Shown here piece after piece: positions 35,104-46,239 of a stretch of 64,000 nucleotides of DNA (positions are counted from its first letter, which is position 1; every line of letters starts with the position of its first letter). Source of the stretch: Metallyticus violacea (Eukaryota > Arthropoda > Insecta > Mantodea > Metallyticidae). Below the pieces are notes generated by a model. The model was not told where the DNA came from. It worked only from the letters and a program-made list of their open reading frames with translations, and ran no database searches. The DNA lies in assembly GCA_030762175.1 (NCBI GenBank), contig CM060831.1, positions 34,482,001 to 34,546,000 of the forward strand. Direction: 5' to 3'. The position numbers and the translations under genes were made by a program.

Positions 35104-38100
35104 TTTGATAATCAGGTTATTGGTTACCAAAACATTTTAATTTGGAAGTAAAAGAAATAATTTATCCCAGAGGAGGATGAAAATGAAAATGCACTTCACT
35201 AATAAACTATTTATTTTCAATATAAAACTATAAATTTCAAAAATAACTATTTCTAATAAAACACGAGTTTTCTGCATTTACGTGTAACATGCTAGTTATA
35301 CCGGTGAAAGGTTGGTACTTAAGAATGTAATGTTAAAAAGTTCGTGCTGCAATACGATGAAAGAGAGCAGAGCCCGGGGAAAAAAAAGGAAACACTGGTA
35401 ACAAAGAACAAAAGAAGAGAACAAACAGCACATTCGCGCTTTTTTTCCGCATTTCCTACAGCTTTAGAGGATCAATTTATTTTATCACGAAACATCTGCC
35501 AAGGTCGCCTTAATTGTAGCTACTACTGTACCTTGCTGATGTCTTTCTTCTTCAACCCTTGACCACGTGATCACGCTCACCTACTCTCAATACAGTTACT
35601 ATAAACTGTACAGTATATATTCTAATCTGTGTTTGTGTTTGTTTACCAGAACAATATTATCATTCTTTTCGTTACCTCAATGAACCATATTTAAGCTGGA
35701 ACGTTCAATATAAAAAAATCGCAAATTAACTTGTTTTTCTTGTTTATCCGTTACTAAAACCAGAATAGGTATAAGTTGAACTTATAAGAACTCCCGAATT
35801 GATGCAATATGATACACACGCGTAAACACACATAAATAATAAACAAATTATGTAAAATATTCTCAAAATGAAAAAGTAAAATCTTGATTCTTTTTAAGGA
35901 CGTCCATGAATTTATTTTGAAAAGCTAAACCTAAAATGCATTTTTTTTCTAATTTATACTTCATAACGTATAAAGTTACAAGTAAACTATCCTCCAAATC
36001 ATTATAATATAGGCGTTCTTGTTATAATTATTTTTACCCATTACTAAAATATTCCTTAGAACAAAATATGATCCCATATTTTGTCAGCAAGATCTCAGTT
36101 TTTATACATCTTCTTCTTTAGGTTTCTATAATTTTTGCAATTAAATCATATTTTTTCATGTAAAATATTTTAAAGCTACTTGTAACAAAATACAAAACAA
36201 ATTTTTTAACTCTATGTTATGCTTGGTTAGTTTGCAACTTATTTATCTGCGAGAAGCATTTGCAGGAATGTAAATTCTAAATTTTAAAGCGCATAACACA
36301 TTTCTGCTGCTGATTGCAATACAATCAGCAGCAACTAAAAGAAAATAATATTAACAGATATTACAGAATACTAGGCATTAATGTAACTTTTCGTAAAACT
36401 ATGTAAATTAAACCTTACAGTGAATACCAAGTCATTGTCATACAGGAAATTAATTTCCTAATACTCTACCCAAAATGAATAGAAATAATAATGTTGAAAA
36501 TGCCACTAAAATACCTTGGAGGCTTGGGAAATCGACCCCATATAAAAATGACCTTAGAGAAAAAAATTAAGGGCTCACCTGTTGTTGGTGCTTAATGTTG
36601 GACGGGAATCGTTTGAAATTCTGAAATAGATAAAAGAATGAAATTACAAATTATTGTAATATTCTAATGATGTAATGAAATAATATGCTGTAAGATCTCT
36701 ATATAAAATAAACTACTTGATAAAGTTATATTCTTCAACTTTCTTGATTGTGAAGTACCCTATACTTCTAAAAATTATACATGTTACAGCCATAATAGGA
36801 AATGCAAACAAATCTTCATAATTATACTATTAGAAATGTTTGCCGTTTTGTTTGGTAAGCATAGGCAACAGAAATAAATAATTGCATACATTCAGCACTT
36901 TTACATCTAATGTGCACATTAACCGGGCAATATTGGTAAACTTAATAGAATCAGACTTCCTTCCAAATGTTGATTGTTGCATTACTCTGTGTTTGTGAAT
37001 TGCTGAAAATTGTTAACTGAGTGGTTGGAACGTTTGAGGAAGTGGAGCGAATTTAATTAGCATCTGGTTTATCTTACAGTTTTTAGATGGCAACATGGGA
37101 TACTTTATATATTAGTATAAAGTACCATACCATATTAGTATAAAGTTCGCAGTAAATTTTGTTCAAAATAGAGTGATTGGTGGTGAAATGTTAGAGAAAA
37201 CAAAATAAACCATTACCACCCTTAAAATAAAACAAATGCTCACTGGGAACTATCGAACGAAGTTTCATATCTTTAACAGAGAACCACATTTCTTACGTCA
37301 TTCAAATATATTTCGCAAGGAATTTCTCGCAATTGTGAGTTGATAGGATAGGCAGTAAAACTTAAAAGAATATCATCACTGATGAGCCACTGCAGGTGAA
37401 ACATTCAGCTGCACAAATTAAAATCTAATTAAAATCTTATCAATAATTTAACATGTTTATTGGGAAATAGCATAAAGCGCTAAACTAGTAACATTTCCAA
37501 CATTTGCCTGTCTGTTTGGACAACACTCACGTTACCCAGCAATTGTTCCTAATATTCTGTTTTTTACTTTGTCGGAAAAAAAGATTTAATATATAAAGAT
37601 TTATAAAATTAATGAAGTTAATGACTAGAAAAAAAAAATAAAGTTATGTAAAACTATTACACTTCCCATTCGTTTATATGATGCAGAGATTTGAGCCTTA
37701 AAGTAGATAAAAGAGAGCATCAAATAGGAGAAATATCATTTCTGAAAAATGTGGAATAAATGCTAAGAACTGAACGAGTTACAAATAAAGATATAATGGA
37801 AATTTAAAAGTTTGGAATTATAAATAATACATTGAGAAGTGAATGGCGAGCTCAATAAGAGCGAATGGGTATTGCCAAAACAGTATTTAAAATATGACCG
37901 AACTGAAAAGAGGAATTTAGGTAAGCCGAGGAGCACAATTTGTATGGTGGTATCCTTACCAGTCTGAAAATGAGACTACCCTTCTTACATGCAAAAGTTT
38001 ATCCTAGGGCTAAGATTTTTAAGCACAAAAAGTATAATATAAACAAAAACAATTGAGAAATATGCAAAAGAATGCAACACCCAATTTTTATCAAAGCATG

Positions 38101-39309
38101 TATTAATTAGTTAATAATTGCCAATTTTTATTAGTTTATTTAATATTTGCATATATTTTAACAAAATAACAAACAAATATTATTTATATGTACATATTTC
38201 TTGTTTACAAAACAACACTTGTATACCTCAATGCTTCATCTGCAGGCAAAAAATTGCTGTACATCGTTGAGTTGTTATTGTGAAAAATGCTTATGCAAAA
38301 ATATGTTCGGTTCAAGTGTAAGCTATCCAGATTTCCTTTGGCATAAAACTTTCTGTACTTTAATTATACAATGTTGTTTTTTATAGCAATATGTTAACTT
38401 TTATATAAACAGTGGCGCTTGTGCTTGGGAAATGTATTCTGTTACAGATTCTACCACTGTTCTGATTCCCATGACATTTCGTTGGTGTTTAGGCTCTAAA
38501 TGAAGTCTAAAATATTCCCAAAATTCATTTTAACATAGAGATGAATTTTTCTCGCAACATGCGAAAGTGAAACTATAGAAATATTTCAAAATATCTGGTT
38601 GTAAAAACTGAACTTGTACATAACTTAAAATAAACGTTTGAGTTCAGACATAACTTATTTAACAGACCGGAGAATTCAAAGAAACAGATGTACGTTTTGT
38701 GTTATCTTATCACTTGAGAGTGGATTTTTTTAAATTATCGTTTTAGAAGCGTCTGTGGCACTTGTAATGAGTATATTATATTATTTTTGCACATATACAT
38801 ACAAATACATACGCCGTATTTTTAAAAACATACAACATGTGCAAATTTGACGGTTTATTCAAAGGAATCTTAATAACATGTTGCAGAATATGTAGTTTAT
38901 TATATGCAGAAATGTGTAAAAGAAATTCTGCAAATAAATGCTCACTGAAGTTCGAAATATGTATAAAACAAAGTTTATAGTAAAGCTACCTCTTGATATT
39001 AAACCTTAAAAAACGGGCTAAAGAGTCTCCATCAGGGAAAAAGAAAACTACAGGAGGGCCGAACTTAAAAACTGTTGAATTCGGAATCCATCATTCTTTA
39101 AAACAGGTGACGGCAGACTAAAGCGAAAGAAATTACTGCAAGGTTACGCCTTTCGAAAATAGTCCTCTTTTGGTTCTACATAAATATCCCTGTATTGTTA
39201 AGAATCTCCCTACCTAAAGAGTAGTAAAAAGAAAGCGTGGAGAGCTTTTTTTCCAGTCAGACATTTAGGAGTAAGACTTTCAAGCAGAATGGTCATCGTG
39301 TCACTTCTG
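35104..39309. other. Non-coding AT-rich DNA, longest featureless stretch
   Basis: No transposase, SINE or coding similarity over about 4.2 kb. It contains a short perfect inverted repeat at 36305-36333 and a direct repeat of ATATTAGTATAAAGT near 37108 and 37132. Confidence 0.4.
36305..36333. repeat. Perfect 12-bp inverted repeat
   Basis: TGCTGCTGATTG, five-base loop CAATA, CAATCAGCAGCA. Could be chance in an AT-rich region, but the GC content of the arms is above background. Confidence 0.8.
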
Positions 39310-39350
39310 TGAGTACCTGACTGAAAGTACTTCTTTCAGTCAGGTACTCA
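39310..39350. repeat. Perfect 18-bp hairpin
   Basis: TGAGTACCTGACTGAAAG (39310-39327), loop TACTT, then CTTTCAGTCAGGTACTCA (39333-39350). Every base pairs. The short loop makes it unlike an animal microRNA precursor; more like a transposon end pair or a replication-derived palindrome. Confidence 0.95.
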
Positions 39351-39599
39351 TAATTGTATATCCTTTTGGCTAGCTTTGTAATGAAATACTAATACATTTT
39401 AATGTAATTAGATTCATTTACAGGCATTTACTTTAACGAATTTTCCTCTCACTAAGCGAGTGTGATAATTATACAGTTACTTTTCAGATAGTTAAACTAT
39501 TTAGGGCTATATCCGCAGTGGAATACTGTGAAAGGTTTTGACAGTGTGTCAAACAAACAGGAACTAAGTTCTGGAATCAGTTGCGATAAAAAATGGTTC

Positions 39600-39960
39600 A
39601 TCCATGATGCGCATTTAAAATGGAGTCATGTAGCGACACAAACTTGATAGGCCGTCAAGAAGGGGCAACATTGTTTAGTGCAGGATAAGTTCATGGTCAT
39701 ACTACAGTGGAAGTCTGTCAGTCGACTGCAAAAAGAGAAACGCCAGTGTAATTGCAGCAGCCTGCTACAAAAACATTTTAGAAAAGAGTGCGGTATGATG
39801 AGCCTTCTTCTGCACGACAATGCACGTGCACACCACGCAGATTGCAAAGGACATACTGTGGATTCATAGAATTAGACCCCATCCCTACAGTCCATATTTA
39901 GCCTCCAGAGAGTATTATAGTTTCTCACAATTGAAGAACAATTAATTACAGGCAACAAGT
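39600..39960 (+). pseudogene. Mariner-like transposase scrap
   Basis: MSLLLHDNARAHHADCKGH at about 39798-39854 is the second catalytic block (L-L-H-D-N-A-R-x-H). A frame change later gives H-P-Y-S-P-Y-L-A near 39880-39905, the block before the third acidic residue. Upstream sequence may contain the S-V-S-R-L-Q-K-E-K-R linker. Only the central part survives. Confidence 0.6.
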
Positions 39961-39964
39961 TCAG

Positions 39965-40905
39965 ACTATTCTTTTAAAAACATTGAAGTATTAAACAAAC
40001 GGAGACATATATTTGAAAAGTTGTTTATTTGTTTTCTTTTACGTACCTCTGAAAGTAAGTTAGGCCGGAAGAGGGTTACGGTGAAAAATCAATAATTAGC
40101 ACAATTTCTATTGCTCTGCTATTAGATTACCCGCTAGCAATCACGTAACATATTCAAGGCAACCAATCTTTCCGACACAGAGTTCTTGTAGCGACTATAC
40201 TTTTAATTTATCCGAGGGAGGTTTGGGAAACCGATAAGATGCACCCTTTGAATCTGTCGGGATGAAATTTAGTCCCGCAGAGGCATCAACGTAGAAGCAT
40301 AGATTTCCAATACCACCAGTCTCAGTGGTTTAAAAATCGATTTTAAATGATGATGGTCCTTCTAGTAAGACAACTGACGTGCCTCGCTTATAAAGGCGTC
40401 TTTCGGTTCGACATAAAAAGGAAAGGTATTTGAGAGCTTAAACTATCGGAGCAAAGCTATGCATGCTGTGCAGGGATTGAGGAAAACGACAGTTCTGGGT
40501 TCTGCGGAATCCATCCATAAATGATTGTCCCACATCGTTAACATTTGGAATAAAGGTAAGGTGAAATCAGCTCAAAGCAAAGAGTGCCAATAGTGTCATC
40601 CAAACTTACAAGCGAGGCTGATCAGATCAGGTATCTGTCATTTTGGGGGCAAAAATATAAAGTCCACATTGCCATATTAGTACAAAGCGTATGCTGTCAG
40701 TTGCATTAATACAGAATTAAAGGTAATCTTGTGATTCATTTCGTTACATACTTCTTTTTTCTGAAGTTATATAACAGGGCAGAAATTAACTACAGTAATC
40801 TCAAGACATTTTTGTTTAGCAATTAAAACATTCTCTTGGGGATGCAGTGCTGCTTACAAGGCGCTGGCAAATAAGAACTGTAATATTTCGTATATCGGAA
40901 CTTTG
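39965..40905. other. Non-coding DNA
   Basis: No reading frame or repeat recognised. Confidence 0.35.
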
Positions 40906-40908
40906 AAA

Positions 40909-40909
<1 letters not shown>

Positions 40910-40964
<55 letters not shown>
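40910..40964. repeat. (AAT)18 microsatellite
   Basis: About 55 bp of AAT trinucleotide, giving poly-tyrosine on the minus strand. Confidence 0.97.
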
Positions 40965-41448
40965 TTTTCAAGATCATGTACTCACTTATTGCGGTGAGAA
41001 AGACGAGGAAGCGAAGATTCACGTTAGAAGGTTGGGCGCAATATAATAACGTTCCTGACAAAAGAAATGGCAAACTATCAAGATTAAAGAGAGATTAGTA
41101 TGGTGCTAATGCATGCTCAAATGTCGGTGTCTGCAGGAAAATGAACCTCATAAGCATCGACCGACAGCATGAACATGCCGATGGGCTCATTCGGGAGAAT
41201 TGCACAACACAAGCTAAAAATGTTTCGATATTTCTCGAAAAGACAGTAAAGACAGCTATCACGAACAAAATAAAAAAAATAATTCAACATCAGTGTTCAT
41301 TCTTCTGTCAACACTTTAGTTACTGCGGGGTACACGGCTTAGTTATCTCGATGAAGTGTTTTCAGGCCGGCACCTGGTTTCCTAAACCAAACCCCCATTA
41401 AAAATGGAATTAGATAGGCTACTTAGCATTTAGCAAGGCTGCCAGTAC

Positions 41449-41517
41449 AACTGGTTGGGTGACCTAATCTAAGCCTCCCTGTCTCTGCAGATATTAGAGT
41501 AGGTCACCTAACCAGTT
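41449..41517. repeat. Imperfect 22-bp inverted repeat, 25-nt loop
   Basis: AACTGGTTGGGTGACCTAATCT (41449-41470) pairs with the segment at 41496-41517 at 20 of 22 positions. The loop contains CTCCCTGTCTCTGCAG. Stem length and loop size would allow a small fold-back transcript; it could equally be the two ends of a decayed miniature element. Confidence 0.8.
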
Positions 41518-41519
41518 TC

Positions 41520-42275
41520 GAACGTTTAAGGCAGCTCAGCACTCCGCCACAATAAACGCAGTGCCCACGAGTATCAGGAATCCACATAAAATTCAACCGA
41601 TCAGGAGGAGGGGCGCGAACATTTGACACTGATGCTCGCGGTTCGTAGATCTCGCAATGCGTAGTTTATTAAGAGATCGAAACCACTTTCCTAAATGTCT
41701 CCTTGCATTATCAAAACCGTTCAGAAAGTAGAATTGCCTGCGATGAAGATCTATGTGTCGCTGATCTCTACTTGGCGCTTTTATATGCTCCGACATCTAG
41801 CCACATGTTGATGAGAGCGTCTCAACAACGCGCTCATTCTAGAAAGTTCGCAGGTGCCAGTTTGGTTAGCTGGTTTCTAATGGCTGACGCTAAAGAGTTG
41901 CTTAATTTGTTTTCTGCTTACGAACACAGTTTAACTACGTTATTATAATTTTTTCCAGTATTCCTGTAGACGGTACTTTTTCAGAAATATTATACATTGT
42001 TTGCTTGGTAGAACTTGTGCAGGTGTGCTGTCAGGGAGTCGTGCTTCAGAATCAAGTAGAAAGCTTTTTCTTTTTGTCTACTAAAAGTCTTGTATGCTTT
42101 TCAGCTTTTCTTATTTGTTATTTGGGAAATGTCTTTAAATTCCTTTGTTGAATGTAAATTCATCAATGTTTTGATCAGTAACATTTTCCTCCCCTCCGGG
42201 TTTGGGAATCTGCTGTATTATTTCCGAGTGGATTGCACTGGATGTTTAGTACGGAGAAAAATACTTCGGTAACTG
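41520..42275. other. Unassigned DNA with small open frames
   Basis: Frames at 41593-41796 (-) and 41703-41948 (+) overlap on opposite strands in a GC-richer patch. I recognise neither. Confidence 0.3.
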
Positions 42276-42279
42276 CTGG

Positions 42280-42714
42280 GTCTTTTGTTTCTACGTCCCC
42301 AATCTCCGGGAGGAAGAAATGACGAAAGGGAAATACCGGTCAGCCAGAACCCACAAGTTGTAATGTAGACGGAGAGCTCATAACACTTTCCAAACAGAAC
42401 ACCCCGGCGCCTCCTCCCAACGGGGTGTAGTCCCTCAGAAGGCTGGCTTCCATTCCAGACGCCAGGGCAGAAATCTTTCCAAAGCTTAAGCTACCAGCAC
42501 GCCGTGCCAGTTCATCTCGCTCTGGCACTTTCAACCCTGTAATGAAATGATATGAAATGACAAAGAGGAAAATTCGTGGAAAGTAAAGATTCGTCCAGAC
42601 AAGGGGGAACTATGAAAAGAAACCCAAGGTCAGAATGGCCTGACCCAAAAGACTGAAACCCGGGACCTCACTAATGACAGTCCCAACCGTTACCGCCTGA
42701 GCCACCGGCCTCGG
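42280..42714 (-). mobile_element. SINE-C, longest copy
   Basis: Minus strand from 42714: CCGAGGCCGGTGGCTCAGGC plus GGTAACG (A box), 25 bp on GAGGTCCCGGGTTTCAGTCT (decayed B box), then GGGTCAGGCCATTCTGACCT, TCATTTCATATCATTTCATT, GAGCGAGATGAACTGGCACG, CCTTCTGAGGGACTACACCC and CCGGTATTTCCCTTTCGTCA. The end matches the fragment at 10.4 kb in the same orientation. The element is distinctly GC-rich. About 430 bp is long for a SINE, so two fused units are possible. Confidence 0.7.
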
Positions 42715-42715
42715 T

Positions 42716-43452
42716 TTCAGTTTCGTTTAGAACGAAATGCGAAGTTAACCATAGAAAGTGAATATTTTATTTCATTTTGTGAATGTTTCGATTATTTGTA
42801 ATTTATTTATTGTTGAGAAGAGGGGGCATTTATTGGATACTTTTATCTCTAGTGCAGATATAACTACCTTGTTAAGTTCCCACAGTCTGTAAACAATTTG
42901 TTGTAGTGCTTTGATTTTCCCATCGAAATTTACCTTGTTTTTACCGATTGTAAAACAGCCAGGAAAGTGTGTTTAAAACTCTCGGAAGTATTACACAAGT
43001 AAATATACTCGTATAATACTTCTTAAGCTTCACGGCCGGTGTTATATTTAAAACGGACCTTTGAGCAGTCAGGTGCTGTTCATCGTCCACTGATGATGCC
43101 AGCCGCAGTAGTTGACGAAAGCTATGGTAACATATTAAACCATGGACCATGGCAAAACAATCCGGAGGATTTTAACTGTTTTAAAAACATACTCGTAGTA
43201 ACAAAATTAATGACAGTATCAATTAAAATATAATTACATTTATTAATTTGTGTACGAGTTGCTAATTCTCCAATTTACTTAAAACTGTTACATTTTTATC
43301 AATTGCCAAATACTGCGATTTATGGAAAGGGGAATATTACAACTAAGTAGTTCTTAACGCAATTGCAAATACAAAGTAATCAAAGCAAAAATGCACAAAA
43401 TAACTAAGCGAGTTAGTAATTGATTAGCATTTCAGGTCTGGGTATTTAATTC
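42716..43452 (+). other. Presumed intron upstream of the TMTC1-like exon
   Basis: AT-rich with no coding similarity; lies directly before a consensus acceptor. A 64-codon frame at 43039-43233 is not supported. Confidence 0.5.
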
Positions 43453-43475
43453 ATCTAAACCAACACATTTTGCAG
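43453..43475 (+). promoter_or_regulatory. 3' splice acceptor of the TMTC1-like exon
   Basis: The sequence ends CACATTTTGCAG immediately before the open frame. It has a short pyrimidine stretch and the invariant AG at 43474-43475. A TCTAAAC at 43454-43460 is a plausible branch-point sequence. In the other two frames the exon meets stops, so this acceptor fixes the phase. Confidence 0.8.
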
Positions 43476-43619
43476 ATTATGGCCGACATACGCAAGTGCC
43501 CACAATAACTTGGGCACCTTAATGAGCGGTATGGATGAGGCAGAGAGACACTTCCTGGCAGCCATTCGCTACTCGCCAAATCACGTGAATGCCCATTACA
43601 ACTTGGGGCAGGTATATAG
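43476..43619 (+). CDS. TMTC1: Internal exon of a TMTC1-like protein O-mannosyltransferase (TPR region)
   Basis: The exon reads as one frame of 47 complete codons, with one base completing the previous codon and two bases left for the next, so both flanking introns are phase 2. The peptide holds two TPR-type helices: residues around ASAHNNLGTL, then a second block with AERHFLAAI, SPNHVNAHYNLGQVY. The spacing and the N-N-L-G and Y-N-L-G signatures are those of tetratricopeptide repeats. The order of residues, including a short insert-free turn between the two helices, fits the first TPR units of the TMTC1 family better than TMTC2-4 or generic TPR proteins; this is from memory of the family. TMTC proteins are multi-pass ER membrane enzymes that O-mannosylate cadherins, with a lumenal C-terminal TPR domain. 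A 48-codon exon is a small part of a protein of roughly 800-900 residues; no other exon is visible. Codon use is more GC-rich than the flanks. TMTC1 rather than a paralogue is likely, not certain. Confidence 0.85.
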
Positions 43620-43625
43620 GTAAGT
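43618..43625 (+). promoter_or_regulatory. 5' splice donor of the TMTC1-like exon
   Basis: AG|GTAAGT is a perfect metazoan donor consensus directly after the last TPR codons. Downstream the frame meets stops, as expected for an intron. Confidence 0.85.
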
Positions 43626-46020
43626 CTCTGTATATTTTTTCCTTCTATTGTTCAAAATTTCAAGCATTGCACTATATTAGCATTACACAGACATGATTTT
43701 GTAACGTATCAGATAGAATTAGGTAGTTTTTCAGCAATTGCATGAATATCAGGGAAGTATCAATCTATTTAATGAAATAATCTATGCATCGGAATAATAA
43801 TTTAGTATCATTCAAGGTTCTACTCCTTAGATTGTACATTTAGCCTAGCACCCTTCCATTTGTCATTAGTCTGAAAATAGTCTTTCGGTAACAGCATCAA
43901 CTTCCTCAATGCATTTCCCTTAATCTCGTCAATAAATGTTGGAATGTTTATGGACTATATTGATCAGTCCTTTTCTTAAGGGAAGTATTAAAGGGAAAAT
44001 GGGGGAGGGTCAAAATTATATTTTTGTTTTTGTACCATTTTAATATTTCAATTTTCTGTTTATTTTATGTGATTTTCATTAATGTTCCTTGGTTATAAGT
44101 ATTTTCAATACAGTTTTAGTTATATCACTGCAGAAGCCAATTTCTTTTATTTATTTCAGAGTTAAAATTGTATAAAACAGAAACTAAACGCTGTAGCTTG
44201 TCTTGAATGACAGAAAAAGTTGTATCTTATAAATTGGCAGCTTTTGTTTCCATGACATCATCCTTTGTTGTGTTTTACAACGTTGGAGGGTTTTAGCCAG
44301 TGTTTCCCTCAAAAAGAGTTTTCTGTGAAAACATTTTTGGGTGCAATTATTGAAGAACTTCCGTTATTTTTTGCATAAGTTTCCCGTTTTTTAGGATATT
44401 TATAAACTATCACTTTGAAACTTTGACCACTTATTGATGATATAATTGTAATGATATGAATCTATTATGGTAGAGCTAGGACAAAATGTGACAATGTAAA
44501 AGATAAAATGTTGAGAAAAATAAAAGAAGGCAAACAATTGAAAAGCATTTATAATTTACTTCAGATGCATGGTGTAATAGTGAAAGTTGATCAGAAAAAT
44601 TGAATTATGTGCATGATTCGGCTGTAAAAGTTTCATTTCATTAGCTTTAATGGTTCTTGAAAAAATGGAAACCGAATTTGATAAATTTATCATTACAAGG
44701 ATAGGTCTTTCATACTCTCCTCAATTTCATTTCGGTGAAAACAGCGAACCAATAGCAGCTTTCATTTAAAAACTATTTATGATGGTAGTTTTAGGTTATT
44801 ACCATGTATACAATGCAAGCATTCGGAGATATTAAAAGGAAAAAACAAATATAAAAATGAAAATATTCCGTGTTTGTGCCTAATCTATGCAGAACTAAAT
44901 TTTAACACTAAATAAATTAAAACTAACATAACCTTACTAATCACGATTTGAGATAAAGCAAGAATCCCCAAAATACATTAAACGCAAAAATCAAGTTCTG
45001 TATCTAGACCCAAAATAGGTAATCTTAAAACCATCTAAACTAAAGATGTGAAGTACATGTTTAAAGTGAAACAAACCAACAACTACATCAGTTTTGTGTA
45101 TGAGCATTCTAAAAACTGCATTTGATATTTCGAAGTTCATAAAGCATTTATTAATTTCAACACAAAATTAACCCATCAACTAAAACTACAGTATTTAACA
45201 GTGTCTAAGACAATTAAAATGAACTACTTAAAAACACATCAGGAAGAAATGACAATACAAATTAAAGAGACAAATTTTACGAATGAAATGAGTGATTTTT
45301 CAAACATTTTTCAAATGATCATTTATATTATTAGGCAATGAAGAGCAAACCTGTTTAAAAGTTAGGTACTTAATATCTGCAGCCATTTCCTTCTTGTAGA
45401 TTTAGATTTAATCTGCAAACATACCGGACAGAAATATTTTGTACCACTGATATATAAATTATCAGTCTTCTTTGCCAATTTGTGGGATACCTATGTTTTT
45501 TCCCTCTTGAGCCTGCAGTAGACTATAATTAATATAATAGTGCTTCATAGTGCTCGAACTCCAACATGCTGCTATGCAATGGATTCAGTTACATTCGACT
45601 CATAATCAAAACTATATCAATAGCGAAAATACTTTATGGTCGAATTAAAACGAGAAATTGATAAACTTAAAACACATTTCCATTATAAAATTGTTGCGTC
45701 AAATCTCTTTCCTATTTTACATTTCAATAATATATTTCAAAATTTCTAAAAGAAACTGCGACAAATATTTTCAAGTACAAAATCGTTGACACAGATAAAA
45801 GTTTACAAACTATTCTGTATAATCGAGGATTTTCAGGCTATGAGTTTGCTAGAATTTAGTGAATTCTCAAGAAGAACACTATGGTCGCAGTAGGCAGGAA
45901 TGTACAGTACATTTCCAAACTAGTACATAAGTTGGTTAAACGTTTCATATGACTAGAGTTCGGAGTTTTAAACCTATCCAGGATTAACTACAACACACTC
46001 TTACATTTTTTCCCAAACTG
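43626..46020 (+). other. Intron downstream of the TMTC1-like exon, no element recognised
   Basis: AT-rich sequence with no open frame of note, no SINE head and no transposase similarity. It is placed in an intron because it follows a consensus donor; the next exon is not seen in the window. Confidence 0.55.
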
Positions 46021-46026
46021 TAGATT

Positions 46027-46234
46027 ATTTATTTATGGACGCTATTTAACAACTCATATCATCAGCGCCCCATTCAATTCAGGTCTTGAAACGGCCGATA
46101 TATGTTGAACTCTTCTTTCAGGATTGAGGCTCTTTTACGTGCCGTAAAACTACCATATGGGCTCTATGGCTGTAATTCCCTTCCGAAGGACCCTGGCCGG
46201 GATTTAACCCGCGATCTAGGGTTTACGAGGCAAA
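46027..46234 (-). mobile_element. SINE-B with deletions
   Basis: Minus strand: CTCGTAAACCCTAGATCGCG then GGTTAAATCCCGGCCAGGGT, immediately CCTTCGGAAGGGAATTACAG. The GGATTTTTTCGGGCGTAAAA block between head and body is deleted, and the first part of the head is missing. The 3' part includes AATCCTGAAAGAAGAG and GCGCTGATGATATGAGTTGT. Confidence 0.85.
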
Positions 46235-46239
46235 AATAA

